A DNA stretch of 8,987 nt, from NCBI GenBank assembly GCA_027084145.1, contig JALWLM010000526.1, positions 1 to 8,987 of the forward strand. Direction: 5' to 3'. Shown here one piece after another: positions 1 to 6,678 of the stretch. The translations under genes and the position numbers were made by a program. This DNA is from Crocinitomicaceae bacterium. Lineage in GTDB: Bacteria; Bacteroidota; Bacteroidia; Flavobacteriales_D; Crocinitomicaceae. The stretch's first letter is position 1; the number at the start of each line of letters is the position of its first letter. The notes beneath the pieces were generated by a model. It was not told where the DNA came from. It was given only the letters and a program-made list of their open reading frames with translations, and did no database searches.

Positions 1-129
1 ATATAAAAATGTAGATGTTGATTAAATCGCTGAATTTAAGGTTATTATATTTAATTTATTTTGTTTTTCTATTTTTATATATAAAAAGAAAAAGTAGGTT
101 TTTACACAATAAAAAAAGAGTTTCTTCGC

Positions 130-137
130 TATCTTTG
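130..137 (+). promoter_or_regulatory. Candidate Bacteroidota -7 promoter box (TATCTTTG)
   Basis: TATCTTTG matches the phylum's -7 consensus TAnnTTTG exactly and is followed by GTACAC, so transcription would be expected to start near 143-145. No clear TTTG-like -33 box sits 19-20 bases upstream (the region reads TTTACACAAT), which lowers confidence. The box lies just inside the left arm of the 19-bp inverted repeat and points towards the hairpin terminator at 173-209. Confidence 0.4.
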
Positions 138-143
138 TACACA

Positions 144-209
144 TCATAGTAGTAGGTTAGGTTGATTAATTTGAGAGTGGAAAACACCTGTTCTCTACTC
201 TCTTTTTTT
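144..209 (+). ncRNA. Candidate small RNA, about 65 nt, between a -7 box and a terminator
   Basis: This call is inferred from the order of signals: a TAnnTTTG box at 130-137 followed about 35 bases later by a strong hairpin plus T7. The interval has no ATG-started reading frame, and it lies between the left window edge and the convergently oriented lgt. The 3' half is the terminator hairpin; the 5' half (about 144-172) would be single-stranded and rich in AGTAGG/TAGGTT. I recognise no known RNA family. It may instead be only the terminator of a plus-strand gene lying left of the window. The start is approximate. Confidence 0.3.
173..209 (+). terminator. Rho-independent terminator, hairpin plus T7
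   Basis: The arms 173-185 (GAGAGTGGAAAAC) and 190-202 (GTTCTCTACTCTC) pair over 13 positions with one G-U wobble and one A-C mismatch, closing a four-base loop (186-189). Seven T's follow directly (203-209), the classic intrinsic layout on the plus strand. Read on the minus strand, the same hairpin is followed by AAATTAATC rather than a T-run, so alone it would be a poor terminator for lgt. The minus strand could instead use the outer 19-bp inverted repeat, which ends in T7 at 111-117. Confidence 0.6.
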
Positions 210-235
210 ATTGTGTAATGCAGTTATGACAATTT

Positions 236-1084
236 TTATTTTTTCTTTAGTGCTTTATATAATATAACAACACCTGCTATAATAAAAGGAATGCTTAAAA
301 TTTGTCCGGTATTTAAAAACAATTCATTATCTCTTGCTGTTTGTCCTAATTTTACAAACTCAACAATAAGCCTTGATCCGAAAACACCAATTAAAAAAGT
401 ACCGAACAATATTCCGGGTTTTTTCCATGCATCTTTTTTCCAATAAAGAAATAATAATAAGAGAAAAAGCAGGAAATAACAAATCGCTTCGTATAATTGA
501 GCCGGATGACGAGCAGGAATTTCCGACCAATCACAATCATATCGAGGAAAACAATCATGGTGTAAAAATTTAAAACCCCAAGGAACCGTTGTTTCTTCTC
601 CTACAATTTCATGGTTGACTAAATTCCCTAAACGAATAAAAGTTCCTGCAATAGCGATTGGAGCAGATATTCTATCTAAAATCCACATCATTGGACGTTT
701 AATAATTCTTTTCGAATAAATGTATAATGCGATTAAAATAGCAATAGCTCCCCCATGACTGGCAAGCCCCCCTTCCCATACTTTAAAAATTGACAAGGGA
801 TGAGAAAAATAACCTTCCTCAACATAACCATTGGGGTGGACAACGTCAAAGTAAGGGCCGTAAAAAAGAACATGCCCTAATCTTGCACCGATAATTGTTG
901 CAAGAACAACATATAAGACAAGTTTATCTAAATATTCTTCTTGAACACCTTCTTTCTTAAATACTTTTTGAATGACAAGATATCCTAAAAATAAACCGGA
1001 GACAAAAAGTAATCCGTATAAATTTGGAGTATTCCAGCCGTCAATTAATTCAGCACTGACATCCCAGTGAATAAATAATTTCAT
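236..1084 (-). CDS. lgt: Prolipoprotein diacylglyceryl transferase (Lgt)
   Basis: Lgt moves the diacylglyceryl group of phosphatidylglycerol onto the lipobox cysteine of prolipoproteins, the first lipoprotein-maturation step in the cytoplasmic membrane. The 282-residue protein has about seven hydrophobic segments. Family motifs are visible: GGLASHGG at 105-112 (H110 in the position of the conserved histidine), the Lgt signature RLGNLVNHE at 151-159 (with R151, N154 and E159), HPAQLYE at 193-199, and GSRLIVEF at 236-243, whose R238 matches the second essential arginine. The loop between the signature and HPAQLYE (about 171-190) is longer than usual and has two cysteines, C178 and C184. The ATG at 1084 follows porT by 41 bases. 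It is the last gene of the string and is followed by the inverted repeat. Substrates would include the many surface lipoproteins of this phylum. Confidence 0.96.
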   Translation of the reverse strand: MKLFIHWDVSAELIDGWNTPNLYGLLFVSGLFLGYLVIQKVFKKEGVQEEYLDKLVLYVVLATIIGARLGHVLFYGPYFDVVHPNGYVEEGYFSHPLSIFKVWEGGLASHGGAIAILIALYIYSKRIIKRPMMWILDRISAPIAIAGTFIRLGNLVNHEIVGEETTVPWGFKFLHHDCFPRYDCDWSEIPARHPAQLYEAICYFLLFLLLLFLYWKKDAWKKPGILFGTFLIGVFGSRLIVEFVKLGQTARDNELFLNTGQILSIPFIIAGVVILYKALKKK

Positions 1085-1125
1085 TGAATGAGTTTTTTAA
1101 ATATAAATATAATGAAAGGAATAGA

Positions 1126-1836
1126 TTATCCTTCAAAAATAATAGAAAACCACCAAACTTGATTGTATAATTTATTGATGGGTTCTGCAATAAAGGTGTT
1201 TTCGGGAACGAGACTATTCTTAAATCCTCTGGAATATTTAATTTCCATTCCAAATTTAAAAAACTCAGCAAAAAATTCTACGCCAACCCCTATTTGTCCT
1301 TGGAAATCATGTTTTCGTATTTTGATAAAAGGGTCTAAATAATCTTGACTTGCATTTTCTTGGGATTGTAAATCAATTGAATATTGCGCTCCGATGAGAG
1401 TGTAGGCGGCAAAATTATTAACCCTTAATGTTCTAAATTGAAGCATTAACGGGAAGTCAATGTTGGTAGAATTAATACGCTCTTGGTTCGTAATATCCAG
1501 TGTTGTATCCGGATCATCAAAAACATAATCCAATATTCTTTCTTGAAAAGAAAGGGTTGGAATTAATCTTAATCGAACCACGGGTGTCCACAATTTTAAA
1601 GTCGAAACAATACCAACTTGTCCTCCCGGAGAGTATCGGGCAGTTAGAGATTTTAGTTTGTATTTTGAAAAAGCATCAGGAGTTTGAATTAATGAAAATC
1701 CGGAAGTATTAAACCCCAACATAAACCCGAAATGAATGGTGTGCTCATCAAAACGACGATAGTTTTTTGGCTTTTCCTTTTGTGAAAAAGAAATAAGTGA
1801 AAAAGAAATAAACCATATAAAAAGGAAGCCTCTCAT
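1126..1836 (-). CDS. porT: PorT/SprT family type IX secretion outer-membrane protein
   Basis: This is a predicted secreted outer-membrane beta-barrel of the PorT family, needed in relatives for type IX secretion and gliding. From the chosen ATG the 236-residue protein opens with a clear signal peptide: MRG, a run of F/L/I/W/S residues to about position 18, then SFSQ. The mature part begins with a Tyr/Arg-rich stretch and the block HFGFMLGFNTSGFSL, like the first barrel strand of PorT proteins, then alternating aromatic strands, ending in WWFSIIFEG. Being directly behind menG/ubiE is a conserved Bacteroidota arrangement and supports the call. An in-frame ATG at 1878 would overlap menG by 14 bases and add MLQNKKKRLPLSSI. 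I prefer 1836 for the compact signal peptide and because the TCTATCATG context recurs at the menB start. The family call rests on recognition and context, without alignment. Confidence 0.85.
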   Translation of the reverse strand: MRGFLFIWFISFSLISFSQKEKPKNYRRFDEHTIHFGFMLGFNTSGFSLIQTPDAFSKYKLKSLTARYSPGGQVGIVSTLKLWTPVVRLRLIPTLSFQERILDYVFDDPDTTLDITNQERINSTNIDFPLMLQFRTLRVNNFAAYTLIGAQYSIDLQSQENASQDYLDPFIKIRKHDFQGQIGVGVEFFAEFFKFGMEIKYSRGFKNSLVPENTFIAEPINKLYNQVWWFSIIFEG

Positions 1837-1864
1837 GATAGATGATAACGGTAATCTTTTCTTC

Positions 1865-2596
1865 TTATTTTGTAGCATAGTAAATTGTGGCAATTCCCCC
1901 CGATAAGCGCTTTGATTTTACATCTTTATACCCCAGTTTTCTCATAATGTTTTTAAAATCTTCTCCTTCCGGAAAGGCTTCTACGGATTCGGGAAGATAA
2001 GCATAAGCTCTTTTATCTTTAGAAATTTTTTCTCCTAAAAAAGGAATAATGCGTTTAGAGTAAAAACCAAAGAGTTGTTTTACAGGAAATATTTTTGGTT
2101 TTGAAAACTCTAAAATAACCAATCTTCCTCCTTCTCGAACAACACGTAGCATTTCGGATAAACCATTTTCCAGATTTTCAAAATTACGAACACCAAACCC
2201 AACGGTTAACCCGTCAAAATAATTGTCTTCAAAAGGGAGGTTTTCAGAGTCGCCCGGTTTCATTTTTATGATATGGTTGACCCCCTTTTTTTTCATTTTT
2301 TTCTCACCTATTTTGAGCATTCCTTCAGAAATATCAACACCAATGATTTCTTCGGGGTTGAGACTTAATGCTTCTAAAGCAAAATCTCCCGTTCCGGTTG
2401 CTATATCAATAATTTTTTTAGGGTGAACTTCTTTCAATATTCGGATTGCTTTTTTTCTCCACAATTTATCAATCCCCATAGAAAGTAAATGATTTAAAAA
2501 ATCATATTTTTTAGAAATATTATTAAACATTTCCGCAACTTCCTCTTTTTTTGAGGCACTTTCGTTATTGTATGGTTTAACTTCTTGTTTTTTCAT
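1865..2596 (-). CDS. menG: Demethylmenaquinone methyltransferase (MenG/UbiE family)
   Basis: This SAM-dependent enzyme methylates demethylmenaquinone, the last step to menaquinone. The 243-residue protein shows the UbiE/COQ5 family signature YDFLNHLLSMGIDKLWR (31-47), the SAM-binding motif I DIATGTGDFALE (64-75), the acidic GVDIS end of strand 2 (86-90), LPFEDNYFD (120-128), GFGVRNF (133-139), and the late motif LRVVREGGRLVILEFSKP (150-167) followed by YAYLPES (198-204). The ATG lies one base after the trkH stop, which indicates translational coupling. It serves the same pathway as menB, six genes upstream in the string, and no ubiquinone genes are present, so menaquinone is the likely substrate. 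Around codons 99-104 the gene has an A7-TG-A8-G5 tract, a place prone to slippage. The frame is intact here. Confidence 0.94.
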   Translation of the reverse strand: MKKQEVKPYNNESASKKEEVAEMFNNISKKYDFLNHLLSMGIDKLWRKKAIRILKEVHPKKIIDIATGTGDFALEALSLNPEEIIGVDISEGMLKIGEKKMKKKGVNHIIKMKPGDSENLPFEDNYFDGLTVGFGVRNFENLENGLSEMLRVVREGGRLVILEFSKPKIFPVKQLFGFYSKRIIPFLGEKISKDKRAYAYLPESVEAFPEGEDFKNIMRKLGYKDVKSKRLSGGIATIYYATK

Positions 2597-2597
2597 A

Positions 2598-4430
2598 TTA
2601 TCCTACCATTGTATGTCCCGAAGGGTATTTAAAATCGCTACTAATTGCCTTTTTACCAACAAGATAAGCAATGGTTAATGTTCCTACCCGTCCAATAAAC
2701 ATTGCAATAATTAAAATGATTTTACCGGGGGTAGATAAATCCGATGTAATTCCTGTTGATAGACCAACGGTGCTGGCTGCAGAGACGTGTTCAAAGACAA
2801 TGTCTAAAAATGTAAATTTTCCTAAGGCTATTGCTTCAGACTCCGTAATCGATAAACCGACAACACCTACAATGTTTCCTACAATAAAAAACAAAAAGAT
2901 AGCATAAGCCTTCATAACAAGGTCGTTCGAAATGGTTCGTTTAAAAAGTTGGGTGTATTTGTATCCTTTAATGGTGGAAATAAGTGAAGCATACATAATG
3001 GCAAAAGTAGAGGTTCGAATACCCCCTCCGGCAGATCCTGAAGAGGCACCGATAAACATTAACACAAGAAAAATGATTAAAACCGGCATAGAGATGGAGT
3101 TTGTATCAACAACATTAAAACCGGCATTTCTTGTTGTCATAGACTCATAAAGGGAAATAATAATTTTTTTATAAAAAGGCTCATGGTCTAATGTGTTATT
3201 CCATTCTAAAGCAAGAAAGATTATCGCTCCCAAAAACAATAAAGCAAGAGTAAAATACAAGGATATTTTAGTTCCGAAATCAATGGTTTTCCAAGGATAT
3301 TTTATTCGTTCACGAATACGACGAATATCAAAAAGATCAAAGACATAAATCATACCTAGCCCTCCCAAGAAAAATAAAATTAAAACAATAGTATGTACAA
3401 ACATATTATTAATAACATCCGGATGCATCATTCCTCCTTCTAAAATGGAAAGTCCTGCATTATTAAACGCAGAAACACCGTGAAATAAAGATTGAAAAAA
3501 GCGATCGTTAAAGTCAGAAAATAATCCTTCGTTTCCAAATGAGATAAAGAGCAGAATAAACCCGATTAATTCAATTGTTGTTGCCCAAACAATAATTTTT
3601 GTAAGCATGGATTTTGCAGATATAATAGAATCTTCATTAATAAAGTCTTCGATAATTTCATGATATTTAATTCCGACTCCAAATTTTGCGGCAACAAGCA
3701 TTAACGCACCAAAAGCAATAGTATTTAAGCCTCCTAATTTGATTAAAATAAGAACGATGACTTGTCCCTTAAAGGTTAAATCACTTGCCAGACTAACAGT
3801 GGATAATCCTGTAACACTCACCGAAGACATCGATAAGAAGATGGAATCAATAAATTTCATTCCTCCATCAACTCTTGACATTTCCGGAAGCATTAACAAT
3901 AACCCGCCAATTAACGTCATTGTAGAGATCGATAAAACAAACATCCATCCCGGATGTATTTTCAACCATGGTTTAAAGTTTTCTTTTCGAACGACACTTA
4001 GAATAATAAGAAGAAAGACAAAGAGTTGTATAAAAATCATTGAAAAATCAGCAAAGGAACTAAAACCCAAATATCTAAACAGGGGTTCTATAACAAGGTT
4101 TCCTGTAAGGTTATAGGATACCCCCTCGATAACCAGTAATAGAATGACAACCCCTTCCAACCAGTTTTTACGTAAAAATTGAAGCGGATAAAAATCGAAA
4201 AAGAACTTTGTGAAAAATCGAAAAATATAAAATGCAAAACTCCATTGTAGAATTTTAAAACAAATTTTTCTTTCTTCTTCACTAATGTCAAAACCAAAAT
4301 AATAAACCAATATCCCCAAAGATGACAAAGAAATAATAACGTTCATGATGGTTAATACCGTCAATACTTTCTTTTTCTTGTCATAAAGGAAAAGATTAAT
4401 TCGTTCCCTGATATTTTTAATGGTGGACAT
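2598..4430 (-). CDS. TrkH/KtrB-family potassium transporter with extra N-terminal membrane module
   Basis: This is the membrane subunit of a Trk/Ktr-type K+ (or Na+-coupled K+) uptake system. Four P-loop filter repeats are visible in the 610-residue protein: SVTGLS (205-210), NNAGLS (323-328), TRNAGF (433-438) and STVGLS (553-558), each with its central glycine. The glycine/serine-rich loop GASSGSAGGGIRT (461-473) matches the gating loop behind the third pore helix of KtrB/TrkH. The canonical core is about 450 residues from about position 160. Ahead of it lie about 155 residues with roughly four hydrophobic stretches (22-47, 57-80, 91-105, 127-147). No TrkA/KtrA-type RCK regulator is in this window, so the partner must be encoded elsewhere. 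The gene begins two bases after the hldA stop and ends one base before menG. The symbol is left blank because TrkH and KtrB cannot be separated by eye. Confidence 0.93.
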   Translation of the reverse strand: MSTIKNIRERINLFLYDKKKKVLTVLTIMNVIISLSSLGILVYYFGFDISEEERKICFKILQWSFAFYIFRFFTKFFFDFYPLQFLRKNWLEGVVILLLVIEGVSYNLTGNLVIEPLFRYLGFSSFADFSMIFIQLFVFLLIILSVVRKENFKPWLKIHPGWMFVLSISTMTLIGGLLLMLPEMSRVDGGMKFIDSIFLSMSSVSVTGLSTVSLASDLTFKGQVIVLILIKLGGLNTIAFGALMLVAAKFGVGIKYHEIIEDFINEDSIISAKSMLTKIIVWATTIELIGFILLFISFGNEGLFSDFNDRFFQSLFHGVSAFNNAGLSILEGGMMHPDVINNMFVHTIVLILFFLGGLGMIYVFDLFDIRRIRERIKYPWKTIDFGTKISLYFTLALLFLGAIIFLALEWNNTLDHEPFYKKIIISLYESMTTRNAGFNVVDTNSISMPVLIIFLVLMFIGASSGSAGGGIRTSTFAIMYASLISTIKGYKYTQLFKRTISNDLVMKAYAIFLFFIVGNIVGVVGLSITESEAIALGKFTFLDIVFEHVSAASTVGLSTGITSDLSTPGKIILIIAMFIGRVGTLTIAYLVGKKAISSDFKYPSGHTMVG

Positions 4431-4432
4431 TT

Positions 4433-5413
4433 TTATAATTGCTCTATCTCTTTTTGTAATAACTCTTTTGTTATAGGGACAACCCCTACTTGCTCACAAA
4501 CCAACCCCCCTGCAAGATTAGCGATAGCGGCAATCTTATCAATAGGTAAGCCTATGGTTAGACAAAGTGTGGCAACAGAAATAACAGTATCTCCTGCCCC
4601 GCTAACATCTGCTATATTACGTATGTGTGCAGGGATATATGATTTTCTATCATTATCTTTAATGAAAACACCATACTCAGACAGTGTAACAAAACTAATT
4701 TTATTGTTTAATTGTTTTTCGAGCTGAGCTACGGCTTTTTCAAATTTTTCTTTTTCTTTTGGAAAAGAAAAATCAATGTTTACACCTTCTTTTAATTCTT
4801 TTAAGTTAGGTTTAAACAAAGTTGCATTTTTATACTCCCAAAAATTTTCTTTTTTAGGGTCTACTGTTGTAGGCACATCTTTTTTGTTTGCATAATCGAT
4901 GGTTTTTCGAATAACTTTTTTTGTTAGCACCCCTTTATTGTAGTCCTCTAGAATAATTGCATCAACGCCGTTATCTATCAATTCAAAAATTTTTGCTAAA
5001 ATTTTTGTTTCTTGTTCTTCTGAAATAGCATTTGTTTGTTCATCATCAATACGCAAAAGATGTTGATTATTCCCGATAAGTCTTGTTTTTACCGTTGTCT
5101 TTCTTTGATTGTCTACTAAAACACCGTCTGTTGTCATTCCTTTTTCTCTCAGCAAATCAAGAAAGGACTTACCTCCATCATCATTTCCTATAATTGAGCA
5201 AATAATTGGTTGTGCACCTAAGGAAAGTAGGTTTAATGCGACATTCGCAGCTCCCCCAAGTCTTTTTTCATTTTGTTCCAAAGAAATAATCGGCACCGGA
5301 GCTTCCGGACTAATACGAGACACAGATCCTTCCACATAAGCATCAATCATAATGTCTCCAAGAACAATGATTTTCTTATTAGAAAAAGCCTGAAAGAGTT
5401 TTTGCGTATTCAT
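4433..5413 (-). CDS. hldA: D-glycero-beta-D-manno-heptose-7-phosphate kinase (RfaE1/HldA)
   Basis: This PfkB/ribokinase-family enzyme phosphorylates heptose 7-phosphate at C1, on the route to ADP- or GDP-activated heptose for the LPS core or surface glycans. At 326 residues it matches the N-terminal kinase half of bifunctional HldE. Visible features are the start strand IIVLGDIMIDAYVEGSVSRI (15-34), EAPVPI (37-42), the substrate loop LGGAANVALN (52-61), the turn DPKKENFWEY (185-194), TLFKPNLKE (198-206) typical of RfaE1, and the PfkB signature SGAGDT (271-276) with catalytic-base aspartate D275. The cytidylyl/adenylyltransferase half is absent, so that step must be encoded elsewhere. EAPVP plus KPNLKE favours heptose kinase over other sugar kinases. 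The ATG lies one base after the aminotransferase stop, so co-translation is likely. Confidence 0.9.
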   Translation of the reverse strand: MNTQKLFQAFSNKKIIVLGDIMIDAYVEGSVSRISPEAPVPIISLEQNEKRLGGAANVALNLLSLGAQPIICSIIGNDDGGKSFLDLLREKGMTTDGVLVDNQRKTTVKTRLIGNNQHLLRIDDEQTNAISEEQETKILAKIFELIDNGVDAIILEDYNKGVLTKKVIRKTIDYANKKDVPTTVDPKKENFWEYKNATLFKPNLKELKEGVNIDFSFPKEKEKFEKAVAQLEKQLNNKISFVTLSEYGVFIKDNDRKSYIPAHIRNIADVSGAGDTVISVATLCLTIGLPIDKIAAIANLAGGLVCEQVGVVPITKELLQKEIEQL

Positions 5414-5414
5414 T

Positions 5415-6608
5415 TTAATTTAGTTTTTCTAAAGCCGATTTGATTCTTTTCATGGCTTCTTTAAGTGTTTCTTCAGAAGCAGCATAAGAAATTCTAATAC
5501 AATTTTTATCCCCAAAGGCTTCTCCGGTAACAAGGGCAACATGGGCTTCATTTAAAAGAAACATAGCTAAATCATTGGCGTTTTTAATGGTCTCGCCTTG
5601 AAAAGATTTTCCAAAGAAAGCGGAAACATCAGGGAAAACATAAAAAGCACCTTCCGGAGTATTTGTTTTTATGCCTTTTATTTCTTTCAATTTATTTAAT
5701 ACTAATTCTCTTCTTGATTTAAAAGCATGAATCATGTCCTTTAAAACAGAAGGGTCTGCTTTTAATGCAGCGATTGTTGCTTTTTGTGTAATTGAACAAG
5801 GCGCAGATGTAAATTGACCTTGTATTTTAGAACAAGCCTTTGCGATTTCTAAAGGTGCCCCAATATAGCCCAACCTCCATCCGGTCATCGCCCAAGCTTT
5901 AGATACTCCATTAACAGTAACAACTTGTTCGTAAACATCTTCAAATTGAGCTAAGCTGGCATGCGCACCTGAAAAATTAATGTGTTCGTAAATTTCATCA
6001 CTAATAACGACAAGTTTCGGGTGTTTTTTGATAACGTCTGCTAATGCTCTTAATTCCTCTTTTGAATACACCGAACCGGTAGGGTTACAAGGAGAAGAAA
6101 AGATCATTAATTTTGTTTTAGATGTAATTGCCTCCTCCAATTGTTGAGGGGTGATTTTAAAATCACTTTCTATTCCGGCATTCACAATGACAGGCTTTCC
6201 TTCGGCGACTTTTACAATTTCAATGTAAGAGACCCAAAAAGGCGCAGGGATAATGACCTCATCTCCCTTCCCCACTAAGCTTAAAACAACGTTTGCTATT
6301 GATTGTTTTGCCCCTGTTGAGGCAACAATTTGCTCGGGAGTATAATTGATATTATTATCTCGTTTGAACTTTTCTGCTATAGCTTCTCTAAGATCCAAAT
6401 ATCCCGGAACAGGAGTATAAGACGTGAAATTATTATTCATTGCATCTATAGCGGCTTCCTTGATAAATTGCGGTGTGTGAAAATCAGGTTCACCCAAACT
6501 CAACGAAATAACATCAAGTCCTTTAGCTTTTAATTCTCTACTCTTTTGAGCCATTGCAATGGTTGCAGACTCTTCCATTGTTTTTAATCTTTCAGAAAGT
6601 TCTATCAT
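5415..6608 (-). CDS. Class I pyridoxal-phosphate aminotransferase, aspartate type
   Basis: This cytoplasmic fold-type I aminotransferase probably transfers amino groups between aspartate and 2-oxoglutarate (subgroup I-beta). From the ATG at 6608 it has 397 residues. Motifs: SLSLGEPDF (35-43), the ring-stacking aromatic W125 in PAPFW, NPTG (175-178), SDEIYEH (203-209) with D204 and Y207, the PLP lysine K237 in VSKAWAMTGWRLGY, R245, and the carboxylate-binding arginine R372 in CIRISYA. An upstream in-frame TTG at 6692 would add 28 residues overlapping rimO, but they resemble nothing in the family, and a -7 box at 6630-6637 lies between the two starts, so 6608 is chosen. The true substrate (aspartate, or aromatic or prephenate-type) cannot be settled from motifs. 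The stop is one base before hldA. Confidence 0.93.
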   Translation of the reverse strand: MIELSERLKTMEESATIAMAQKSRELKAKGLDVISLSLGEPDFHTPQFIKEAAIDAMNNNFTSYTPVPGYLDLREAIAEKFKRDNNINYTPEQIVASTGAKQSIANVVLSLVGKGDEVIIPAPFWVSYIEIVKVAEGKPVIVNAGIESDFKITPQQLEEAITSKTKLMIFSSPCNPTGSVYSKEELRALADVIKKHPKLVVISDEIYEHINFSGAHASLAQFEDVYEQVVTVNGVSKAWAMTGWRLGYIGAPLEIAKACSKIQGQFTSAPCSITQKATIAALKADPSVLKDMIHAFKSRRELVLNKLKEIKGIKTNTPEGAFYVFPDVSAFFGKSFQGETIKNANDLAMFLLNEAHVALVTGEAFGDKNCIRISYAASEETLKEAMKRIKSALEKLN

Positions 6609-6629
6609 TGTTTTTGATTTGATCTTGGA

Positions 6630-6637
6630 CAAAAATA
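6630..6637 (-). promoter_or_regulatory. Candidate -7 box (TATTTTTG) in the rimO-aminotransferase gap
   Basis: Read on the minus strand, TATTTTTG matches TAnnTTTG exactly. It sits in the only gap above 45 bases in the gene string (70 bases) and ends 21 bases before the aminotransferase ATG at 6608, giving a short leader. No good TTTG -33 box is seen upstream. In AT-rich DNA an 8-base match is weak evidence, but the position is sensible for an internal promoter driving the aminotransferase-to-lgt genes. Confidence 0.35.
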
Positions 6638-6678
6638 AAAGAAACGGTTGGTTTATAATTAAAACATAAGGTCTTTTT

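Larger units (their letters stand above)
102..218. repeat. 19-bp perfect inverted repeat flanking a 79-bp spacer
   Basis: The left arm TTACACAATAAAAAAAGAG (102-120) is the exact reverse complement of 200-218. The match breaks at 101/219 and 121/199. The element starts 17 bases beyond the lgt stop codon. The arms are A/T-rich, so an RNA from either strand would begin with an A-run and end in a U-run. The right arm overlaps the T-tract of the plus-strand terminator at 173-209. No target-site duplication is visible outside the arms, so a miniature transposable element is possible but unsupported. An 8-bp direct repeat, AGTAGGTT, occurs at 93-100 and 151-158. The repeat itself is certain; its function is not known. 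Confidence 0.85.

Noticed and set aside
2..25. Seven codons open from the left edge on the plus strand ending in TAA, possibly the tail of a convergent gene
   Set aside because: Too short to separate from chance in AT-rich DNA. No other support.
1..101. AT-rich leftmost stretch checked for genes, promoters and RNA genes
   Set aside because: No start-codon frame, tRNA-like fold or exact TAnnTTTG box was found. Treated as intergenic.
102..218. The inverted repeat as terminal repeats of a miniature transposable element
   Set aside because: No target-site duplication at either side and no second copy in the window. Kept as a repeat only.
1126..1140. TATTTTTG -7-like match at the end of porT, ahead of lgt
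   Set aside because: It is formed by the codons for the C-terminal residues IIFE, and no -33 box is seen. The 41-base junction is better read as part of the operon.
3739..4116. 125-codon plus-strand open frame
   Set aside because: It lies wholly opposite trkH, and its translation has no recognisable domain. It is an antisense shadow of the membrane-protein gene.
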